64,000 nucleotides of DNA, from NCBI GenBank assembly GCA_028717785.1, contig JAQUND010000001.1, forward strand, positions 1 to 64,000, read 5' to 3'. This DNA is from Candidatus Nanoarchaeia archaeon. GTDB taxonomy: Archaea; Nanoarchaeota; Nanoarchaeia; SCGC-AAA011-G17; JAFCDX01. The notes beneath the pieces are model-generated. The model was not told where the DNA came from and did not search any database. It worked only from the letters and a program-made list of their open reading frames with translations. Shown piece by piece: positions 56,072 through 64,000 of this stretch (position 1 is the first letter of the stretch; each line of letters starts with the position of its first letter). Position numbers and translations under genes: made by a program.

Positions 56072-59000
56072 ATGGCAGGTGAATTTAAAATTAAAACTGG
56101 TCTAATTATCAATGATTCCAGTGCAATTTATGGAATTTCAGATTCCTCTCTTTTTACTAATTTGGATACTTCTATATTAGTAAATCCTAAAGCAATCGTA
56201 AATTATTTAACCCCCAGATTAGATTCAAAGGGGGATAAATCCTATTTATCTATTATTGATGGATCTATTAAAGTATTAGATGCTTCTATTCAAAGAATTG
56301 ATGCATCTTTAAATAATACTATAGATATTTATGAGATTTTAGATGGATCAATTAAATCTATAGATGCCTCTATACAAAGAATTGATACATCTTTAAATGA
56401 TATTTATAATAGTTTAGATATATTAGATGCTTCTATACAAAGAATTGATTCTGATGTATTTACTATAAATTCTTCAATTGTTATAATTGATTCTGATATA
56501 TTTACTATAAATTCTTCAATTGTTATAATTGATTCTGAATTAGTTAATATAGATTCTTCTATCCAAAGAATTGATTCTGATATATTTACTATAAATTCTT
56601 CAATACAAAGAATTGATGTATCTTTAAATGATACTATAGATATTTATGATATTTTAGATGCTTCTTTAATAAGTAAAGTAAGTAAATCCGGAGATACTAT
56701 GACAGGTATATTAATATTTGATTCTTCTAGTGGATTTACATTAGATGGAATTACTATTTCTAAAATAGATACATCTACTGAAGGATTATCTGATTTAAGT
56801 AATGCTATTCCAACTTCAAGTACTATTATATCTGCTAATTATATAAAAAATAGTTCATTAGGTAATCAATTTTATTATGATGTATCTGGCTATATAGATG
56901 TTAGTGTTAATTCAATATTATCTTCATTATCATTTATAAATGGATTACATGTATTATCAGAAGGAAGTATAGGATTAGGCGGGGTTTTTATTGAAGATGT
57001 TTCTTTAGATGGTAGTAACGGAAATTTTAGCTTTACTATAGATAATATGAATGGAATATCTATAAATGATTCTCAAGGAAAAAGCTTATACCTTTATTCT
57101 AATAATGGAGGAATTTTCTTAGATGATAATGAAGATAGAATTGCTATAAATGATAGTAATGATTCAGGGGATGGAATACTTATAAAAAGTAATAGTGGTA
57201 ATGGGATTTATATAGAAGATTCTAGTCAAGGAGGAATAAATGTAATTTCGAATGGAGGAGGAATTTATATAAATGATTCTTGTATAAATGGAGGGATAAA
57301 TATTTCTAATGTAAATTCGACATTACAATTAGCTGACGATAATAAACTTATTGATAATAAAGATATTCCTACAGGATTAGTATATGATAATGATTATTCT
57401 GCAACTTATACTGAAAGATCTCTTGTAGATAAGGCTTTTGTTATTAATACTATAAATTCATCTACTTCATTTGCTGATAATGGATTGTATAAAATAGATA
57501 ATTCTATTAGATTAGGAGGAAAATTAATTAAAGATACTTCTATAGATTTAAATGATAATATTTTATCTATTTCTAATAATAATGAATTTTTTAATATAGG
57601 AACTGGATTTGATTATAATGTTTTAGATTTTCTAATTCAATCTGATAATAAAATATTAATAGTTGGGGAGTTTAGTTCCTTTGATGGATCTGCTGCTGGA
57701 AGTATAATTAGGTTAAATTCGGATGGAACAAAAGATAGTAGTTTCTTAACTGGCGTTGGATTTGGACCAGGATTTTCTAGACAAGAAGTTTTAGCTATTC
57801 AAACAGATGGTAAAATTTTAGTTGGGGGTCAAGTAGGGTCTTATTATAAAACCATTACTTCAGCAAATGGTATAATTAGATTAAATTCTGATGGAAATGT
57901 TGATTCTAGTTTTAATGTAGGAACAGGATTTGATAGTCAAGTTTATACTATAGAAATTCAGCAAGATAATAAAATTTTAGTTGGGGGTAATTTTGTTACT
58001 TATAATGATTCTTCTGCTAATCATATAATTCGTTTAAATTCAGATGGAACTGTTGATTCTAGTTTTAATGTAGGAATAGGATTTGGGGGTCTTGTAACTA
58101 TAATAAAAATTCAAACAGATGGAAAAATTTTAGTTGGCGGAGGATTTACTTCATATGATGGATCAACCTATAATAGAATTATTCGTTTAAATTCAGATGG
58201 AACTGTTGATCCTAGTTTTAATATAGGAACTGGATTTGATTCTCAATTAGATTCTTTATGTATTCAAGCAGACAATAAAATTTTAGTTGGTGGTAGTTTT
58301 AGTACTTATGATGGATCTTCTTATAGGAGTATTATTCGTTTAAATTCAGATGGAACTGTTGATCCTAGTTTTAATATAGGAACTGGATTTGAAATTTTTA
58401 CTTCTGTATATTCTTTAAATGTTCAATCAGATGGAAAAATTTTAGTTGGTGGGGGATTTACTTCATATGATGGAATAACTGCTAATTATATTATTCGTTT
58501 AAATTCAGATGGAACTATAGATTCAAATAATATTTTTAAAGATGGATTTGATAACAATGTTTTTTGTTTAAGAATTCAATCAGATGGAAAAATTATAATA
58601 GGAGGGGGATTTACTTTATATGATGGATCTACAGCAAATTATATAGTTCGTTTAGATCCAAAAGGAAATATTGATTCATTAACTAAATTTTCTATAAATT
58701 TTGGATCAAAAGTTGTAAATTATGAAAATGATTATTCTGCATACTATACAAATAGATCATTAGTTGATAAAGAATATGTAGATACTCATAAAGATTCTTC
58801 TTTATCTGATAAAGTTAATAAATCTGGAGATACCATGACTGGTATTTTAACATTTGATTCTAGTGGATTTACATTAGATGGGGTTACTATATCAAATATT
58901 GACACTTTTATAGAAGGATTATCGGATTCAAATACTGCTATACCTACTTCTAGTGCTATTTTAGCAAATAATTATGTTAAAAATAGTTCTTTAGGTAATC

Positions 59001-62000
59001 AATTTTATTATGATAATTCAGGTTATTTAGATGTTAGTATAATTTCTTATAATAATCTATCTTTTGAAAATGGAATATTTAAAATTGATAATTCTGTTGG
59101 ATTAGGAGGGGGTTTTTTAAGAGATGTATCTATAGATTTTAATAATAAAAATTTAATATTTTATAGTAATACTGGAACTTTTAAAATAATAGAATGTTTT
59201 AATAGTACTATAAATAGTTTATTTATAAAAAATGATGGAAAAATTTTAGTAGGGGGGGCTTTTTCTTATAATAGTTTAAAGAATTTTATTCAATTAACTG
59301 ATAGTGGTAGTTACGATTATTATAATTTTTTAATGGGGGATGGATTTAATGGTGATATAGATTGTATAGCTGTTCAATCAGATGATAAAATTTTATTAGG
59401 GGGTTTATTTACATCATATGATAATTCTTTATATAATTATATTATTCGTTTAGAATCAAATGGAAATAAAGATACTACTTTTAATATAGGATCTGGATTT
59501 AATAATCAAGTATATTCTATAGCTGTTCAATCAGATAATAAAATTTTAGTTGGGGGTAATTTTACTTTATATAATGAAATAAGCTATAATTATATTATTA
59601 GATTAAATTCTGATGGAAATGTTGATAGCAGTTTTAATATAGGAGCAGGATTTAATAATACTGTATATTCTATAGCTGTTCAATCAGATAATAAAATTTT
59701 AGTTGGAGGAGGATTTTATACATATGATGGATCTAATAATAATTATATTATTAGATTAAATTCAGATGGAACTGTTGATTCTAGTTTTAATGTAGGAGCC
59801 GGATTTGATAATGAAGTTTATTCTATAACTCTTCAATCAGATAATAAAATTTTAGTTGGAGGAAATTTTACTTCATATGATACTTCTTCTTTTAATCGTA
59901 TTATTCGTTTGAATTCTGATGGAACAATTGATAGTAGTTTTAATATAGGATCGGGGTTTAATGGACAAATATATTCTATAACTGTTCAATCAGATAATAA
60001 AATTTTAGTTGGAGGTAATTTTACTTTATATGATGGATCTACAGCAAATTATATAGTTCGTTTGAATTCTGATGGAACTGTTGATAGCAGTTTTAATATA
60101 GGATCTGGATTTGATGGTCAAATAAATTCTATAGCTGTTCAATCAGATGGTAAAATTTTAGTAGGAGGGGGATTTTATACATATAATAATGTTTCATATA
60201 GATTTATTATTCGTTTAAATTCTGATGGAACTTCAGATTCGGGGAATTTTTCAGGAACTAATAATAGTTTATATTTTAATAATAGTTATATAAATTCTAA
60301 TTCTTTTTATATTCAACCAGATTCGGATGGAAATAATTATTTTAATTTTTATTCATCTCAAATTCCAGGAACAAATAGAATAGAATTATATACTTATAAT
60401 CCTATTAGTTATGGAGAATCATATTTAAATATTAAAGATTCTGGAAAAATAGAACTAGGTTTTAATAATAATTTTTTAATATATGATTCATCTACAACTC
60501 CAGTGGGTTTACAATATAGTGCAGATTATTCAGCTACATTTGTTAATAGATCTTTAGTAGATAAAGGATATGTAGATTCCCATCTTCCTATAGCTTATTC
60601 ATTTTCTAGTGGACTTAAAGCTTTAGAAGATACATCAGTAGTATTAGGGGGGAAATTAACAAATAATACAGAACTGGTTCTAAATGATTATAATTTTATT
60701 TTTAAAGATTATGATTTTAATGTAGGAATAGGATTTAATTCTTTAGTAGAAATTATTTTTCAACAATCTAATGGAAAATTAATTGTATCTGGTAGCTTTT
60801 ATTCATATGATGGAGTAGACTGCAATTCTATTATTAGGTTAAATACAAATGGAAAAATAGATCCAAGTTTTAATTATGGAGGAACAGGATTTGGATATGG
60901 GGTTTATGCAAAATCTATTATAGAACAGTCTGATGGTAAATTAGTTATGGTTGGTAGTTTTAGTTCATATGATGGATCAACTTTTAACCATATTATTCGT
61001 TTAAATTCTGATGGAACTATAGATGATACTTTTTATACTGGAACTGGATTTGATAATAGTCCTGAAGTAATTATAAAACAATCTGATAATAAATTAGTTA
61101 TAGGTGGGGTATTTAGTTCATATGATGGTTCAACCTATAATGGTATTATTCGTTTAAATTCTGATGGAACTATTGATTCTAGTTTTAATATAGGATCTGG
61201 AGTTCATGATGTTAATACTGGTTCAAGAATTTATTCTATAGTTCAAGATCCTTCAGATAATGGATTAATTGTTGTAGGTCAATTTAATAATTTTAATGAT
61301 GTCTCGTTAAAAAATTTAGTAAAATTAAAAGAAAATGGAACAATAGATTCTAGTTTTTCTAACATTTTATTACAAGGAAAAGCTAATAAAATAAAAAGAC
61401 AATCTGATGGTAAATTAGTTATTGGAGGTCAATTTTCAAATCAGATAGATGCATCACATTATAATAAAATTATTAGATTAAATCAAAATGGTATAGTAGA
61501 TAATACATTTAATACAGGATGGGGATTTGATAATGAAATATTTGATTTAATAATTCAAACAGATAATAAAATTCTTGTAGGAGGATATCTTTCTCTATAT
61601 AATAATGAAGTATCTGTTTATAATATAGCTAGATTAAATCCTAATGGATCATTAGATTCTAGCTTTAATTTATATCTTGAAGGAGGTATTTTTTCTTTAA
61701 TACAGCAACTAGATAATCAATTAGTTATAGGGGGATGGATTTATAATTTTCAAGGGGATCCTTGTATAAATACTAATATTTTAAGATTAGATGAAAATGG
61801 AAATATAATTACTCGAGAATTATTATTTAATTCTTCTACTTATAATTTTGAATTAGGAGGAGATTATTCTTCTACATTTACCGATAGATCTTTAGTAGAT
61901 AAGGGATATGTTATAAATATAATTAATTCTTCATTAAATACTTTAGATTCTTCTTTATCAGGTAAGGTTAATAAATCAGGGGATACTATGACAGGAACAT

Positions 62001-62140
62001 TATCAATTACTTCTGGATTTTTAAGTATAGGGGATCCATCAGTAGATGGAGCTTGGAGATTTATTGTAGATGTATCTGGTAATTTGTCAGTTCAAAAAAG
62101 AATAAGTAGTAATTGGGTAGAAAAAGGAAATTTTAATTAA
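56072..62140 (+). CDS. Giant tail fibre with three seven-bladed beta-propellers (Delta-60 repeats)
   Basis: 2022 aa. Residues 1-200 hold coiled DASIQRIDASLN repeats. Then come a NKSGDTMTG fibre motif and a beta-rich GIYI/GGI-type region. Residues about 505-875, 1040-1390 and 1550-1915 are three arrays of about 50-residue Delta-60 blades (IIRLNSDGTVDSSFN, D-KILVGGNF); I count seven blades in each. Between arrays stand four RSLVDKxYV linkers. It ends with another NKSGDTMTG and a short C-terminal beta domain. Likely the main host-binding fibre. Confidence 0.88.
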   Translation: MAGEFKIKTGLIINDSSAIYGISDSSLFTNLDTSILVNPKAIVNYLTPRLDSKGDKSYLSIIDGSIKVLDASIQRIDASLNNTIDIYEILDGSIKSIDASIQRIDTSLNDIYNSLDILDASIQRIDSDVFTINSSIVIIDSDIFTINSSIVIIDSELVNIDSSIQRIDSDIFTINSSIQRIDVSLNDTIDIYDILDASLISKVSKSGDTMTGILIFDSSSGFTLDGITISKIDTSTEGLSDLSNAIPTSSTIISANYIKNSSLGNQFYYDVSGYIDVSVNSILSSLSFINGLHVLSEGSIGLGGVFIEDVSLDGSNGNFSFTIDNMNGISINDSQGKSLYLYSNNGGIFLDDNEDRIAINDSNDSGDGILIKSNSGNGIYIEDSSQGGINVISNGGGIYINDSCINGGINISNVNSTLQLADDNKLIDNKDIPTGLVYDNDYSATYTERSLVDKAFVINTINSSTSFADNGLYKIDNSIRLGGKLIKDTSIDLNDNILSISNNNEFFNIGTGFDYNVLDFLIQSDNKILIVGEFSSFDGSAAGSIIRLNSDGTKDSSFLTGVGFGPGFSRQEVLAIQTDGKILVGGQVGSYYKTITSANGIIRLNSDGNVDSSFNVGTGFDSQVYTIEIQQDNKILVGGNFVTYNDSSANHIIRLNSDGTVDSSFNVGIGFGGLVTIIKIQTDGKILVGGGFTSYDGSTYNRIIRLNSDGTVDPSFNIGTGFDSQLDSLCIQADNKILVGGSFSTYDGSSYRSIIRLNSDGTVDPSFNIGTGFEIFTSVYSLNVQSDGKILVGGGFTSYDGITANYIIRLNSDGTIDSNNIFKDGFDNNVFCLRIQSDGKIIIGGGFTLYDGSTANYIVRLDPKGNIDSLTKFSINFGSKVVNYENDYSAYYTNRSLVDKEYVDTHKDSSLSDKVNKSGDTMTGILTFDSSGFTLDGVTISNIDTFIEGLSDSNTAIPTSSAILANNYVKNSSLGNQFYYDNSGYLDVSIISYNNLSFENGIFKIDNSVGLGGGFLRDVSIDFNNKNLIFYSNTGTFKIIECFNSTINSLFIKNDGKILVGGAFSYNSLKNFIQLTDSGSYDYYNFLMGDGFNGDIDCIAVQSDDKILLGGLFTSYDNSLYNYIIRLESNGNKDTTFNIGSGFNNQVYSIAVQSDNKILVGGNFTLYNEISYNYIIRLNSDGNVDSSFNIGAGFNNTVYSIAVQSDNKILVGGGFYTYDGSNNNYIIRLNSDGTVDSSFNVGAGFDNEVYSITLQSDNKILVGGNFTSYDTSSFNRIIRLNSDGTIDSSFNIGSGFNGQIYSITVQSDNKILVGGNFTLYDGSTANYIVRLNSDGTVDSSFNIGSGFDGQINSIAVQSDGKILVGGGFYTYNNVSYRFIIRLNSDGTSDSGNFSGTNNSLYFNNSYINSNSFYIQPDSDGNNYFNFYSSQIPGTNRIELYTYNPISYGESYLNIKDSGKIELGFNNNFLIYDSSTTPVGLQYSADYSATFVNRSLVDKGYVDSHLPIAYSFSSGLKALEDTSVVLGGKLTNNTELVLNDYNFIFKDYDFNVGIGFNSLVEIIFQQSNGKLIVSGSFYSYDGVDCNSIIRLNTNGKIDPSFNYGGTGFGYGVYAKSIIEQSDGKLVMVGSFSSYDGSTFNHIIRLNSDGTIDDTFYTGTGFDNSPEVIIKQSDNKLVIGGVFSSYDGSTYNGIIRLNSDGTIDSSFNIGSGVHDVNTGSRIYSIVQDPSDNGLIVVGQFNNFNDVSLKNLVKLKENGTIDSSFSNILLQGKANKIKRQSDGKLVIGGQFSNQIDASHYNKIIRLNQNGIVDNTFNTGWGFDNEIFDLIIQTDNKILVGGYLSLYNNEVSVYNIARLNPNGSLDSSFNLYLEGGIFSLIQQLDNQLVIGGWIYNFQGDPCINTNILRLDENGNIITRELLFNSSTYNFELGGDYSSTFTDRSLVDKGYVINIINSSLNTLDSSLSGKVNKSGDTMTGTLSITSGFLSIGDPSVDGAWRFIVDVSGNLSVQKRISSNWVEKGNFN

Positions 62141-62155
62141 AAATAAAAAAATTAT

Positions 62156-63643
62156 ATGGCGTTTACAACAAATTATTTACATATAGATGGTTCTTTAATG
62201 ATAGATGGTTCTATTTTTGTCGGGGAACAACCTTTTGTTAATGGAATAGATAAAGCTTCACAATCTTATGTTGATGGATCTATTAACGATTTATGGATAA
62301 AAGAATATAATCAGGATGCTTCTGTAACTCATTTACAAAGTGCTATATCATCAGGACTTATTTATGGGGGTTTATTATCTATAAATACAGATGTTTCTAA
62401 ATATGATATAAGTTCGGGATACGGATTTATTATAGATAATCATTCAAATCCTTTACATCCAACAATAATAGATGTTTCCTGGAATGCTAAAATAGGAAAT
62501 TCTCCAATTAATTTATTAACTGAATTAGCAACTTATGTTTCTATTGATGTTTCAGGTTCAATAGTTGAAACAATTTCTCCACCAGATTCTACTCAAAGAA
62601 GAAATTCTATTTATTTAGGTACTATTGTCCATTCAAATCACATAATAGTAAATGCTGTAAATAATCAGCCAGTTATTGCAATGGATTTAGCTGCTCAAGT
62701 ACAAGATTTAATGCAATCTTTAGGATTTAGATCAATAAGTGGAAATCAAATTCATCCAAATGATGCTGATTTAAAAATTAAAAAAGATATTGGGGTAGCG
62801 TTTAAACCCGGAGCAAATTTTCAAGTATCAAATACTCAACCTCATATGTTTACCTTAGATGCTCAATCCCCAGTAACATTTAGGTATCGTAATCAGAATT
62901 CATCAGAAGGTCCAGATATTTCAGATTTAGATCCTACAACTTGGGATGCAAGCGGAACTACTACCACAATTACAAATAGTGCTTATTCTACAATACAACG
63001 AGTTTATATTTTTCCTAGTAATTTAATAAGAATCCAAAGAGGACAAAAAGTTTATACTACTTTAGCAAATGCATTCGAATCAATTTCAACAGAAACTTTT
63101 ATATTAGAAAAAAATATTGGTGATAATGCTTTATTTTTAGGAAGTATTGTTTTATCGAAAAATTGTACAGATCTTTCTGATCCAGATAGAGCAAGATTTA
63201 TTCCTGCAACAGGAATTAATTCTACTGGAATAGTAAGTTCATTTCCAACATTACAACAAAGTTATGACATTTCTAGCTCCCCTCAAATTACAGGTATATT
63301 AACTATAGATGGATCTTTATATGCTACTTCAATACCTAGTTTAAATACTCTTTTAACCCCAAATTCTTCAACAGCAACAGAAGTTAGATTTGATAAAATA
63401 CAAGGCTATATTTATGGTACTACCGATTCCCCTATAACTGATAATTTAACTATGAGTGCAAGTGATGCAATTCTTGGAGTTACAGATTTAATTATATCTA
63501 AAAAAATAGCAGAACCAACATATCCTGTTACATTTAAAAAATTATCAGGTATTTATGATACTTGTACAAATATTAACAATTTTATTTATGTTCAATATTT
63601 AGATCCATCTACACAAGTTTATACAATAAATCAAATAATTTAA
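62156..63643 (+). CDS. Virion/baseplate-type protein, 495 aa
   Basis: Starts with IDGSL repeats like the fibre, then long beta-rich domains (FRYRNQNSSEGPDISDLDP, IQRVYIFPSNLIRIQRGQK). Likely another tail protein or fibre-base connector; family not named. Confidence 0.65.
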   Translation: MAFTTNYLHIDGSLMIDGSIFVGEQPFVNGIDKASQSYVDGSINDLWIKEYNQDASVTHLQSAISSGLIYGGLLSINTDVSKYDISSGYGFIIDNHSNPLHPTIIDVSWNAKIGNSPINLLTELATYVSIDVSGSIVETISPPDSTQRRNSIYLGTIVHSNHIIVNAVNNQPVIAMDLAAQVQDLMQSLGFRSISGNQIHPNDADLKIKKDIGVAFKPGANFQVSNTQPHMFTLDAQSPVTFRYRNQNSSEGPDISDLDPTTWDASGTTTTITNSAYSTIQRVYIFPSNLIRIQRGQKVYTTLANAFESISTETFILEKNIGDNALFLGSIVLSKNCTDLSDPDRARFIPATGINSTGIVSSFPTLQQSYDISSSPQITGILTIDGSLYATSIPSLNTLLTPNSSTATEVRFDKIQGYIYGTTDSPITDNLTMSASDAILGVTDLIISKKIAEPTYPVTFKKLSGIYDTCTNINNFIYVQYLDPSTQVYTINQII

Positions 63644-63649
63644 ATTTAA

Positions 63650-64000
63650 ATGTTGAGTAATAAGTTATTTTCATCTACAATTAAAAATTTAAATCTTGTT
63701 ACATCTGAAGGAACTCTTGTTGAGGGTTTTGAGATAATAGGAGATTGGACTGCACATGGTACAGGTTGTACTATTGAAGCTACTTCAAATTGTAAATCGG
63801 GTTCATCAGCTTTAAAAGTAAATTTTGTTAGTACTGCTTTTTCATATATTACAAAGGTTATTAGTCAAACCTTTTCTACAGAAAAAAATTTTATTTTTTG
63901 GGTTTATGTAGATGATAGTACTAAATTAGCTTATATCCAAATTAATTTTTCTTCAGATGGATATTCAGCTAAAAGTATGAAAATACAATTAAATGTAAGT
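63650..64000 (+). CDS. Beta-rich virion protein, cut by the window end
   Basis: Open from ATG to the window edge (117 codons). The pattern EGFEIIGDWTAHGTG, then CKSGSSALKV and IFWVYVD is typical of carbohydrate-binding (jelly-roll) modules found in tail proteins. Only the N-terminus is visible. Confidence 0.65.
   Translation, partial: MLSNKLFSSTIKNLNLVTSEGTLVEGFEIIGDWTAHGTGCTIEATSNCKSGSSALKVNFVSTAFSYITKVISQTFSTEKNFIFWVYVDDSTKLAYIQINFSSDGYSAKSMKIQLNVS

Noticed and set aside
57600..61800. CRISPR array or DNA satellite in the repeated region
   Set aside because: Repeats are in frame, about 150 bp, and encode Delta-60 propeller blades.

Overview
The window looks like part of the genome of a large (probably jumbo) tailed phage of Bacteroidota. 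It is very AT-rich and densely packed, and nearly all promoters carry the Bacteroidota -7 box TATATTTG/TAnnTTTG. Most genes lack a Shine-Dalgarno sequence. Phage hallmarks are a T4-type clamp loader and 5'-3' exonuclease, two RNA ligases, a homing endonuclease, a tRNA array and a tail-fibre cassette. Two transcriptional halves are visible: 1-46.2 kb is almost entirely on the minus strand (metabolism, RNA, DNA replication) and 46.4-64 kb is on the plus strand (RNA repair, then tail and fibre proteins).

Layout. 1-13.7 kb: small unknown genes around an NAD+/ADP-ribose group (macro domain, nicotinate phosphoribosyltransferase, a nicotinamidase-like protein without its nucleophile, NAD synthetase, NADAR), plus dCMP deaminase, a radical SAM protein, two Pth2-type proteins and an alarmone-hydrolase-like HD protein. 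13.7-16.2 kb: cold-shock protein, a Ro60/TROVE protein and a Y RNA. 16.2-19.3 kb: small genes, a tRNA with a CUA (UAG-reading) anticodon, and a Pth2-like gene whose third codon is UAG. 19.3-21.9 kb: a major vault protein homologue. 21.9-23.0 kb: a 1-kb non-coding RNA operon with two Y RNAs, three tandem modules and a mini-tRNA fold. 23.4-27.9 kb: about 15 tRNAs or tRNA-like genes, a YrlA-type Y RNA holding a circularly permuted tRNA, other structured RNAs and a SpeD-like gene on the other strand. 28-46.2 kb: a glucosaminidase, flotillin plus NfeD, exonuclease, clamp loader, Nudix, nucleotidyltransferase, an OmpR/PhoB-type DNA-binding protein, an HNH-RNA ligase fusion and metallopeptidases. 46.4-51.2 kb: Rnl1-type RNA ligase, nucleotidyltransferase, protein phosphatase, HD protein. 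51.3-64 kb: modular tail proteins, including a 2022-residue fibre with three seven-bladed propellers.

Three themes tie the genes together. (1) RNP biology: a vault-protein homologue, a TROVE protein and several Ro-binding Y RNAs sit within 15 kb. Eukaryotic vaults also pair MVP with a TROVE protein (TEP1) and small RNAs. (2) NAD+/ADP-ribose and RNA/tRNA repair genes, which would suit resistance to NAD-depleting, ADP-ribosylating or tRNA-cleaving host defences. (3) A shared promoter form, two TTAAC repeats 11 bp apart and then TATATTTG 32 bp further on, before at least ten transcription units; the OmpR/PhoB-like protein encoded at 40.0-40.7 kb is a natural candidate regulator and its own gene has this promoter.

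All functions are read from sequence motifs by eye. RNA structures were paired by hand and need covariance models or experiments to confirm.
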